From Pelagimonas sp. (lineage in GTDB: Bacteria; Pseudomonadota; Alphaproteobacteria; Rhodobacterales; Rhodobacteraceae): DNA of 64,000 bases. This document shows, piece after piece, positions 9,854 to 16,825 of this stretch (the stretch's first letter is position 1; each line of letters opens with the position of its first letter). The DNA lies in the NCBI GenBank assembly GCA_025210345.1, contig JAOARX010000019.1, positions 41,278-105,277 on the forward strand, given 5' to 3'. Under the pieces are notes generated by a model, which worked only from the letters and a program-made list of their open reading frames with translations, searched no databases and was not told where the DNA came from. A program made the translations under genes and the position numbers.

Positions 9854-11908
9854 CTAGTCCTCGGCGTGCAGGATTTCCAGAAAGGCCGATCCGAATCTTT
9901 CGCTGCGTTTTTCATCCAGAAGCCGGGTGATGTCTTCGATTGAGCGCGGCTTGCGATCAACGATCCGCGCCAGTTGCGCCGCGGAACACGACAGGGGCTT
10001 GTCGGTCCCGAACTCGCCGCGCAACAGGCGTGCCTGTTCTTGCAAGAGCGCGTCATAAAGATCCCCGCGCCCCTGAACCGCCACCTTTCGGCGCGCGGGG
10101 TGAAGCGTGGCGCTCTCCCCGGACAGAATTTCGAGAAACGCAGCGCCATATCGCTCAAGTTTTTTCGCCCCGACACCGGGAACGGAGGCCATTTCATCCA
10201 GGTTGGACGGGCGGCGTTCCACCATTTCGATCAGTGTCTTATCAGGAAAAATGACATAGGCCGGTGCACGGGCCGCTTCGGCCAGGGCGCGGCGCTTTGC
10301 CTTGAGCGCCGACAACATCGGAGCGTCTTCCTCGCTGACCAAAGCCTTGACCGCAAGCCTGCGTGTGGTTTCGCGGGTCAGGGTATCCTTGCGCAGCTGA
10401 ACGCTTTCTTCCCCGCGCAAAATCGGCAAGGCTTGGTCGGTCATCACCAGCGCCCCCTGGCGCTCGGAATCCGGCCGGATCAGGTCAAACCCCATCATCT
10501 GGCGGAAAATGGCCTGCCACTGATTGCGCTGATAGGCCTTGCCCACACCGAAAGTCGGCAATTGGTCGTGGCCGCGACCCAGCACTTTATCAGTGGCTTT
10601 CCCCAGCAAAATATCAATCAGATGTCCCGCGCCAAAGCTCTCTTCCGTGCGCAGCGCGGCTGACAGGGCCATGCGCACCGCTTCGGTTCCATCGAACAGC
10701 TCAGGTGGCGTTTCACACAGGTCGCAATTGCCGCATCTGGCGGGGCTGTCACCGAAATAGGCCAGCAGCGTTTCGCGCCTGCAAACCTGGGCTTCGGCCA
10801 GTCCAAGCAACGCATTCAATCGCCCATGGTCCGCAGCGCGTCGATCCGCGGGTGCCAGGCCTTCGTCGATCTGCGCACGGCGCAGGCGGATGTCTTCGGG
10901 ACCAAACAGGGTCATGGCCTCGGCCGGGGCCCCATCACGCCCGGCGCGTCCAATTTCCTGATAGTAGGCTTCGATGCTTTTGGGCAAATCCGCATGGGCA
11001 ACCCAACGGATGTCGGGCTTGTCCACCCCCATGCCAAAGGCCACCGTGGCAACGACAATAAGCCCATCCTCGGTTGCAAAGCGCTCTTCGACATGGCGGC
11101 GGTCCTGTGCGTCCATCCCGCCGTGGTAATGACAGGCGGCGTGCCCCTCATCGCGCAGCGCCTTGGCGATGCCTTCGGTCTTTGCGCGTGTCCCACAATA
11201 CACAATCCCGGACCGCCCCTTTCGCTCAAGGGCGTATTTCAGGATCTGCTGACGCGGCCCATCCTTGGGTTTAAACGCCAGATGGATATTGGGTCGGTCA
11301 AACCCGTGCAGGAACGTCTGAGGCGGATGGCCATCAAACAGTCGCGCGACCATTTCTTCGCGGGTTTCCTGATCCGCAGTGGCGGTAAAGGCCGCAAGCG
11401 GGCAATCCAGCGTTCGGCGCAATTCGCCAATGCGCAGATAGTCGGGCCGGAAATCATGGCCCCATTGACTGACGCAATGGGCCTCATCCACCGCAATCAG
11501 GGACACACCCGCCTGATCCAGCATGCGCTGGGTTGCCGAACTGGCAAGCCGCTCTGGCGCCAGATACAGCATCTTGAGCGCGCCGTTTTGCAACATATCC
11601 CAAACGTCATCTGTTTCTTCCTGGGTGTTTCCACTGGTAAGCGCCCCGGCGGCGACCCCAGCCTCGCGCAGGCCGCGCACCTGGTCGCGCATCAGCGCGA
11701 TGAGCGGTGAAATCACAACCGTCAGCCCCGCGCGCATCAGCGCAGGCAATTGAAAACACAAAGATTTCCCACCACCCGTCGGCATAATCGCCAAGGTGTT
11801 CTGACCTGCGGCGACGGCCTGAACAATCTCTGACTGCCCCGGCCGAAAGGCGTCAAAGCCGAAGTACTCTTTCAGAAGCACCTCAGCGGGCGCATCTTGG
11901 CTGGGCAT
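9854..11908 (-). CDS. recQ: ATP-dependent DNA helicase RecQ
   Basis: 3'-5' superfamily 2 DNA helicase for recombination and replication repair, 684 aa from the chosen start. Walker A is PTGGGKSLCF (Lys48), with a DEAHCVSQWGHDFRP box near residue 140 and QEIGRAGRDG in motif VI. The RecQ C-terminal zinc-binding cysteines appear in CRRETLLAYFGDSPARCGNC. A HRDC domain follows (about 520-600). After it a second segment of similar build ends ERFGSAFLEILHAED and echoes the first ERYGAAFLEILSGES, suggesting a second HRDC-like module. The frame is open 15 codons further upstream. The start at 11908 is preferred because RecQ homology begins there and AGGA lies upstream. Confidence 0.95.
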   Translation of the reverse strand: MPSQDAPAEVLLKEYFGFDAFRPGQSEIVQAVAAGQNTLAIMPTGGGKSLCFQLPALMRAGLTVVISPLIALMRDQVRGLREAGVAAGALTSGNTQEETDDVWDMLQNGALKMLYLAPERLASSATQRMLDQAGVSLIAVDEAHCVSQWGHDFRPDYLRIGELRRTLDCPLAAFTATADQETREEMVARLFDGHPPQTFLHGFDRPNIHLAFKPKDGPRQQILKYALERKGRSGIVYCGTRAKTEGIAKALRDEGHAACHYHGGMDAQDRRHVEERFATEDGLIVVATVAFGMGVDKPDIRWVAHADLPKSIEAYYQEIGRAGRDGAPAEAMTLFGPEDIRLRRAQIDEGLAPADRRAADHGRLNALLGLAEAQVCRRETLLAYFGDSPARCGNCDLCETPPELFDGTEAVRMALSAALRTEESFGAGHLIDILLGKATDKVLGRGHDQLPTFGVGKAYQRNQWQAIFRQMMGFDLIRPDSERQGALVMTDQALPILRGEESVQLRKDTLTRETTRRLAVKALVSEEDAPMLSALKAKRRALAEAARAPAYVIFPDKTLIEMVERRPSNLDEMASVPGVGAKKLERYGAAFLEILSGESATLHPARRKVAVQGRGDLYDALLQEQARLLRGEFGTDKPLSCSAAQLARIVDRKPRSIEDITRLLDEKRSERFGSAFLEILHAED

Positions 11909-11979
11909 GGATATGGTCCTGTCACGTGGGCAGCGTTGCGGCCACATTCCCACGAAGCGAATCGGGGGACAAGGGTCGC

Positions 11980-12279
11980 TTAGTACCCGAAGAACAGGCC
12001 CGCGTTGTTTTGCAACACGATCCGGATGATCATAAGCCCGATCAGCGCCACCAGCGGTGCCAGATCCAAGCCCCCCATCGGCGGCAGGATGGTGCGAATC
12101 TTGGCATAAACCGGTTCCAGCAAACGGTTAATCCCATACCAGATATTCCCGACCAGCGGCTGGCGCAGATTGAGAACCTGAAAATTGATCAGCCAACTCA
12201 TGATCACATGCGCGATGACAAAGAACCACGCGATGTCCAGAAGAAGCATAATGATCTGGTAGAGCGACTGCATTTTCAT
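11980..12279 (-). CDS. YggT family membrane protein
   Basis: Inner-membrane protein of 99 aa with two hydrophobic segments (about residues 5-30 and 65-95) flanking the loop NFQVLNLRQPLVGNIWYGINR, the family's signature region. YggT proteins often sit near cell-division or osmotic-stress genes, but their molecular role is unsettled. It is read in the same direction as recQ, 71 bp away, so co-transcription is possible. Confidence 0.9.
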   Translation of the reverse strand: MKMQSLYQIIMLLLDIAWFFVIAHVIMSWLINFQVLNLRQPLVGNIWYGINRLLEPVYAKIRTILPPMGGLDLAPLVALIGLMIIRIVLQNNAGLFFGY

Positions 12280-12399
12280 TCCTCATTCAACCGATTGCCC
12301 AACACCTATGCCGGGAATTGGTTGATAACAAGTGTTCCCCAGCGTTTTGGTTGACGCGCCCCCGGCTCCGCAGCATGTGGGGATCAAAGGAGACCCGTG

Positions 12400-12954
12400 A
12401 TGTACCCGTTTATTCGCATGATCAAAGAGGTGGTCAAAGCGCGCCGTCAGCCACCCATGTCCCTGCTGGAAACCCATGTGTCCCACCTTATGTGCTGGCC
12501 CTGGGATCTGGATATTTGGATGGAGTTGAACAATGGCCGCACGCTGACAATCTATGATCTGGGTCGCATCCCCCTGGCCCAACGAACGGGTCTTGTCGAG
12601 ATTTTGCGGGATCATAAATGGGGGCTAACCGTCGCGGGATCCGTGGTTCGGTACCGCAAGAGGGTGCGGATGTTTGACAAGCTGACAACCTATAGCCGGA
12701 CGCTGGGCTGGGATGCGCGCTTTGTCTATCTTGAGCAAAGCATGTGGAACAGCCGGGGCGATTGCACCAGTCACGCGGTTTATCGCACGGCGGTGACGGA
12801 CAAGAACGGGATCGTAACGCCGGACCGGGTGATGGGGGCGATGAACCTGACGGATCTTAAATCACCCGATCTGCCGGACTGGGTTCAGGATTGGATCAAA
12901 GCCGAAGACAAACGCCCCTGGCCCCCGGAAAAAAGCACGGTGCACGACGGTTAA
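12400..12954 (+). CDS. Acyl-CoA thioesterase-like protein (4HBT/THEM6 type)
   Basis: Protein of 184 aa resembling the hot-dog-fold 4HBT_2/THEM6 group, which resembles acyl-CoA thioesterases. Family-like features are the N-terminal ETHVSHLMCWPWDLDIWMELNN segment split around the fold's first strands, GRTLTIYDLGR, and a central RYRKRVRMFDKL strand pair. There is no signal peptide. GTG at 12397 and ATG at 12400 are adjacent; ATG is chosen because AAAGGA (12386-12391) is spaced 8 nt from it. Substrate is unknown. It is divergent from yggT across 120 bp. Confidence 0.8.
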   Translation: MYPFIRMIKEVVKARRQPPMSLLETHVSHLMCWPWDLDIWMELNNGRTLTIYDLGRIPLAQRTGLVEILRDHKWGLTVAGSVVRYRKRVRMFDKLTTYSRTLGWDARFVYLEQSMWNSRGDCTSHAVYRTAVTDKNGIVTPDRVMGAMNLTDLKSPDLPDWVQDWIKAEDKRPWPPEKSTVHDG

Positions 12955-13033
12955 GCGCAGGAATACATGACCTTCCCCCTTGCTTCGCCGGGCGCTAGGG
13001 CCGTATCCCTGTGGGAAACAGGGGACGGGGCAT

Positions 13034-14356
13034 ATGGCGACACTGCGCAAACGGATTTGGGGCTGGTTCTTTTTTGACTGGGCCTCGCAGCCGTATAACA
13101 CGCTGCTGCTGACCTTTGTTTTTGGTCCTTACATCAATGACCTGATGGGGGATGGCACCGCAGCGCAGGCGGCCTGGGGCTATGGCATTGGCGCTGCTGG
13201 AATTGTCATCGCCCTGATGGCTCCGATCCTGGGGGCCATGGCCGATACCGGCGGCAACCGAATGAAGTTCATCTGGCTTTTCTCTGCGCTCTATGTGGTG
13301 GGCGCGGGGATGCTTTGGTTTGCTGATCCAACCGATTTCAACCTGTACAGCACGCTGTTCTTCTTTGCGCTGGGTCTGATCGGGATGGAGTTCGCGACGA
13401 TTTTCACCAACTCGATGCTGCCAGATTTAGGAACCAAGGAAGAAATCAGTAAGATCTCGGGGAATGGTTGGGCCTTTGGCTATCTGGGTGGGTTGGTCAC
13501 GCTTGTGATCATGTTGCTGCTGTTTGTCGAAAACCCCGAAACCGGTAAGACCATGGCGGGCATGTCACCGGCGCTGGGTTTAGACGCGGAAACCCGCGAA
13601 GGGACGCGTTTTGTCGGGCCCCTGACCGCGATTTGGTATGCGATCTTTATGATCCCGTTTTTCCTTTGGGTGCGCGATCCCCGCCAACATGCGGCCCCAA
13701 AAGGTGCGATCACCAAAGCCCTGCGCGAACTGGGCCAAACCCTCCGTGGCCTGCCGCAACAACGTTCCCGCTTTGCCTATCTGGGGTCGTCCATGTTTTA
13801 CCGGGACGCGTTGAATGGCATGTATACCTTTGGTGGAATTTATGCCGCCGGAGTGCTGGGCTGGTCGACGGTTGACGTGGGCATATTTGGTATTTTGGCA
13901 ATTATCGCCGGAGCGGTTTTTGCCGTCATTGGGGGACATGCGGATGCGCACTTTGGTCCCAAGCCCGTGATCACGGTCTGCGTTTGGATCTTGATGGGGG
14001 TCGGTATCGGCATCGTGATGATCCGCCCCGACAGCCTGTTTGGGATTGCCCTGCCCGAGGGGTCAAACCTGCCCAACATCGCCTTTTATATCTTTGGCGC
14101 CATGATTGGCGCGGCGGGTGGCGTAATCCAATCCGCGTCGCGCACCATGATGGTCCGGCAGGCCGACCCCGAGCGCATGACCGAGGCCTTTGGCCTGTAT
14201 GCGCTATCGGGCAAAGCCACGTCTTTCCTTGCGCCCCTGTCGATCGGGATTGCCACCAGCCTGACCGGATCGCAGTCTTTGGGCGTAAGCCCGCTGATCG
14301 TGCTTTTCGCGATTGGGTTGTTTCTGCTACGATGGGTCAATCCTAACGGAGATTGA
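13034..14356 (+). CDS. UMF1-family MFS transporter (Atg22-like)
   Basis: Polytopic membrane transporter of 440 aa with about 12 hydrophobic segments. The opening WGWFFFDWASQPYNTLLLTFVFGPY is characteristic of the UMF1 family (bacterial relatives of yeast vacuolar Atg22), as is ADTGGNRMKF after TM3. Substrate is unknown; yeast Atg22 exports amino acids from the vacuole. The frame is open to 12980, but ATG 13034 sits just after GGGGACGGGG and begins the conserved region. It ends 6 bp before mepA, so the two probably share a transcript. Confidence 0.88.
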   Translation: MATLRKRIWGWFFFDWASQPYNTLLLTFVFGPYINDLMGDGTAAQAAWGYGIGAAGIVIALMAPILGAMADTGGNRMKFIWLFSALYVVGAGMLWFADPTDFNLYSTLFFFALGLIGMEFATIFTNSMLPDLGTKEEISKISGNGWAFGYLGGLVTLVIMLLLFVENPETGKTMAGMSPALGLDAETREGTRFVGPLTAIWYAIFMIPFFLWVRDPRQHAAPKGAITKALRELGQTLRGLPQQRSRFAYLGSSMFYRDALNGMYTFGGIYAAGVLGWSTVDVGIFGILAIIAGAVFAVIGGHADAHFGPKPVITVCVWILMGVGIGIVMIRPDSLFGIALPEGSNLPNIAFYIFGAMIGAAGGVIQSASRTMMVRQADPERMTEAFGLYALSGKATSFLAPLSIGIATSLTGSQSLGVSPLIVLFAIGLFLLRWVNPNGD

Positions 14357-14362
14357 TTTACG

Positions 14363-15286
14363 ATGTTGCGCCTTCTTCTTTTGCTGTCACTGGTTGCCAC
14401 GCTGTCCGCCTGCGGGGGGGATCGCAAACCAGCCCGCGGTCAATCCAAGCAAACCCCAGCGGTTCAAATTGACCCTATTTTGTCCTCGAAAGAGGCCAAG
14501 CAACTGTTTGGGGCCAAGCGCGGCGCATCTGCGCAAGCACCCGCATCTTATGGCGGCTATGCCAAGGGCTGTTTGGCTGGCGGGGCTCAGTTACCGGAAA
14601 CCGGTCCGACGTGGCAGGCCATGCGCCTGTCGCGCAATCGCAATTGGGGACACCCGGAACTGATTGATTACGTTCAGGATTTATCGCGCAAAGCCGCCCG
14701 CCAACCGGGTTGGAAGGGGCTTTATGTCGGGGATCTCAGCCAGCCACGCGGGGGGCCAATGCTGACGGGGCATCGCAGCCACCAGATCGGCTTGGATGCC
14801 GACATCTGGATGCTGCCTGCGGACGATCTGAACCTGTCTGTGCAAGCACGCGAGAATATATCGTCGATCTCTCTGCGCCGCTCATCCGGGGCCTTTACCA
14901 ACAACAACTGGACACGCGCGCATCACGAAATTCTCAAGGCCGCCGCCAGTGATCCGCGCGTCGCCCGGATATTCGTGTTCCCTGGCGCCAAGGTCAAAAT
15001 GTGCAACGATGAAAAGGGCGACCGCAGCTATCTTCGGAAAATTCGCCCGTGGTGGGGGCATCACTATCATTTTCACGTGCGGCTGAACTGCCCCAGAGGG
15101 CAAGCGGGCTGTAAAAATCAGAACCCGCCCGGTGCAGGCGACGGCTGCGCCGAGGCACAGGGTTGGGTTGACCGCATTCTCAATCCCCCGCCACCGGACC
15201 CCAACGCGCCCGCGCCGAAAAAGCGGCGCGAACTGACGTTGGGTGATCTGCCAAACCAATGCGCTGGTGTTCTGGCGGCGAACTAA
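14363..15286 (+). CDS. mepA: Penicillin-insensitive murein endopeptidase MepA
   Basis: Zinc (LAS-type) peptidoglycan endopeptidase that cuts D-Ala-meso-DAP cross-links in the periplasm; 307 aa. The N-terminus is a signal with a possible lipobox (TLSACGG, Cys at 17), suggesting a lipoprotein here. The metal-binding motifs HRSHQIGLDADIW (about 137-149) and WWGHHYHFHVRL (about 229-240) are intact. Conserved cysteines occur in the C-terminal third (CPRGQAGC, CAEAQGW). It is 6 bp downstream of the UMF1 transporter. Confidence 0.93.
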   Translation: MLRLLLLLSLVATLSACGGDRKPARGQSKQTPAVQIDPILSSKEAKQLFGAKRGASAQAPASYGGYAKGCLAGGAQLPETGPTWQAMRLSRNRNWGHPELIDYVQDLSRKAARQPGWKGLYVGDLSQPRGGPMLTGHRSHQIGLDADIWMLPADDLNLSVQARENISSISLRRSSGAFTNNNWTRAHHEILKAAASDPRVARIFVFPGAKVKMCNDEKGDRSYLRKIRPWWGHHYHFHVRLNCPRGQAGCKNQNPPGAGDGCAEAQGWVDRILNPPPPDPNAPAPKKRRELTLGDLPNQCAGVLAAN

Positions 15287-15391
15287 GAGGCCCTATAACA
15301 AGGCTTGCCAGATCAAATATGGATCTGCTAAGGGGGCGCGTCCGGATGATCCGGGCCAAGTCCCCGCAACCTTGCAAAAACGGGTTATCTG
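15287..15391 (+). promoter_or_regulatory. Structured 5' leader of queT, candidate riboswitch
   Basis: The 105 nt between mepA and queT fold around a nested hairpin. CCGGA-tga-TCCGG (about 15341-15353) forms the inner stem. The flanking GGGG (about 15331-15336) and CCCC (15362-15365) form an outer stem, with an asymmetric internal loop (GCGCG opposite GCCAAG). An A-rich segment GCAAAAACGGG follows, with no clear Shine-Dalgarno before ATG. Queuosine transporter genes of this family are often riboswitch-controlled: preQ1 classes are known, and folE-motif/THF-II RNAs are alphaproteobacterial. Class assignment is unproven. Confidence 0.45.
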
Positions 15392-16033
15392 ATGAACCGT
15401 ATCCATATTCCTGGCGTTATCGCCATGGCAGCCGTTGTTGTTGCCTCAAACATCCTCGTACAGTTTCTGTTTGGACAGTGGCTGACCTGGGGAGCCTTTA
15501 CCTATCCAATTGCTTTTCTCGTGACGGACGTCATGAACCGCATCTATGGCGCACAAGAAGCGCGCAAGGTGGTTCTGGCCGGCTTTGTGACCGGTGTTGT
15601 CTGTTCGTTGATTGGCACACAGATCATGCTGCAAGGCGATGGATTCACCTATCCCGCCGTCACGCTGCGCATCGCCATTGGCTCGGGCATTGCGTTCCTG
15701 ACCGCCCAAATGATCGACGTTGCGATCTTTGATCGTCTGCGCGAAGGCGAATGGTGGCGCGCGCCTTTGGCTTCGACGCTGATTGGCTCGACACTAGACA
15801 CGGCCATCTTTTTCACCATTGCCTTTTCGGCGGGCCTTTCGGTGATTGAACCGTCAAACGACGTCTCATGGGCGAACGAGGTTCTTCCGATCCTGGGTTT
15901 TGGACCTGCTGCACCGCTTTGGGTATCGCTGGCTGTGGCGGATTGGGCTGTCAAACTAAGCCTGGCGTTGATCGCCTTGATGCCGTTCCGCGCGATCACA
16001 TCTTGGGCACTATTGCGACCCAATCTAGGTTAA
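15392..16033 (+). CDS. Queuosine precursor transporter (YhhQ/VUT family)
   Basis: Inner-membrane protein of 213 aa in the VUT/COG1738 family; E. coli YhhQ imports queuosine precursors preQ0/preQ1 used for tRNA wobble modification. Six or so hydrophobic segments are visible. Family signatures include ITYPIAF-like FTYPIAFLVTDVMNRIYG (residues 35-53) and an acidic-polar helix TLIGSTLDTAIFFTIAF (about 131-147). No other queuosine gene is adjacent, but the preceding leader looks like a ligand-responsive RNA, consistent with controlled import. Confidence 0.9.
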   Translation: MNRIHIPGVIAMAAVVVASNILVQFLFGQWLTWGAFTYPIAFLVTDVMNRIYGAQEARKVVLAGFVTGVVCSLIGTQIMLQGDGFTYPAVTLRIAIGSGIAFLTAQMIDVAIFDRLREGEWWRAPLASTLIGSTLDTAIFFTIAFSAGLSVIEPSNDVSWANEVLPILGFGPAAPLWVSLAVADWAVKLSLALIALMPFRAITSWALLRPNLG

Positions 16034-16069
16034 CTGCAAAAAAAGACTTTGTGGTTTAGCATCTCCATG

Positions 16070-16084
16070 GCAACATCATGTTGC
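16070..16084 (+). other. Short inverted repeat downstream of queT
   Basis: Perfect inverted repeat GCAACATCATGTTGC (6-bp arms, 3-nt loop) followed by GTTT. It lies 37 bp past the queT stop and just before the small ORF's Shine-Dalgarno. It could be a weak terminator of queT or an operator for the small transcript. Confidence 0.35.
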
Positions 16085-16111
16085 GTTTAACAGCTGAAAG
16101 GAGGTGCTCCA

Positions 16112-16168
16112 TTGTCTAGAGAATCTTTGGAGAAAAGTGTCGGAACAGTTCGAGGAACCGCTTGCTAG
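16112..16168 (+). CDS. Candidate small ORF in a structured RNA locus
   Basis: An 18-codon ORF (TTG start, MSRESLEKSVGTVRGTAC) preceded by AAAGGAGGTG, complementary to the 16S 3' end over a long stretch, with a suitable spacing of about 5-9 nt. An overlapping +1 frame (from 16113) stays open to 16212 and reads LENLWRKVSEQFEEPLARAAPG then WFPAIGAA, so which frame is translated is unclear. GGAACC (16154-16159) can pair with GGTTCC (16186-16191), and a rho-independent terminator follows at about 16237-16260. The unit could equally be a small RNA. No family is recognised. Confidence 0.35.
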   Translation: MSRESLEKSVGTVRGTAC

Positions 16169-16236
16169 GGCAGCCCCTGGGGGTTGGTTCCCCGCAATTG
16201 GCGCGGCCTAACCGGCACCGCCTCCTACTTCTCGAA

Positions 16237-16260
16237 GAGCCGCCCCACGGGCGGTTCTTT
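16237..16260 (+). terminator. Rho-independent terminator of the small ORF/RNA locus
   Basis: The hairpin arms AGCCGCCC and GGGCGGTT enclose CACG and are followed by CTTTT. It lies between the small ORF at 16112 and arfB and would end the short transcript before arfB. Confidence 0.7.
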
Positions 16261-16292
16261 TGCGTTCGGCCCAGATGCGTTATGCAGGGCAC

Positions 16293-16715
16293 ATGTTGCA
16301 GATCAACGATCATATCGCCATCGAGGATTGGGAGCTGACCGAGCAGTTCGTGCGCTCATCCGGTCCGGGCGGGCAGAACGTGAACAAGGTATCCACCGCA
16401 GTCGAACTGCGGTTCGAAGCCGAGCGTTCCCCCAATTTAACCGCTCAGGTCAAAACCCGCCTAAGGCGCCTTGCGGGGCGGAGATGGACAAAAGAAGGGG
16501 CAATCGTTCTTCAGGTCGAAGAGACCCGCAGCCAGGCCAGGAACCGCGAAATCGCCCGCGAGCGCCTTGCCGATCTGATCCGCAAAGCCCTGGAAAGGCC
16601 CAAACGTCGCATCGCGACTAAGCCGACCCTTGGATCAAAGAACCGCAGGATCAAGGCCAAGAAAGAACGCGGCGAGGTCAAAGCGCTGCGCGGGCGGGTT
16701 TCACGCGACGATTGA
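16293..16715 (+). CDS. arfB: Alternative ribosome-rescue factor B (peptidyl-tRNA hydrolase)
   Basis: ArfB/YaeJ (mitochondrial ICT1 homologue) releases peptides from ribosomes stalled on non-stop mRNA. The 140-aa protein has the GGQ catalytic motif (SSGPGGQNVNKVST, about residues 22-35). Its C-terminal tail is strongly basic (KKERGEVKALRGR) and in the family enters the empty mRNA channel. The length is typical. The start at 16293 is chosen because family homology begins at LQINDHIAIEDWEL; the Shine-Dalgarno is weak (CAGGGC) and the frame is open to 16260. Confidence 0.93.
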   Translation: MLQINDHIAIEDWELTEQFVRSSGPGGQNVNKVSTAVELRFEAERSPNLTAQVKTRLRRLAGRRWTKEGAIVLQVEETRSQARNREIARERLADLIRKALERPKRRIATKPTLGSKNRRIKAKKERGEVKALRGRVSRDD

Positions 16716-16825
16716 TGCGGCCCATCACAAACACGCAAGCGGGTCGCCATCCATCAGCTTTTGCAGCGTGCCGTCGGGATCGTGGACGCGGCTCGGGGTG
16801 CAGCGTGGTCTTGATCAAGACCGCG

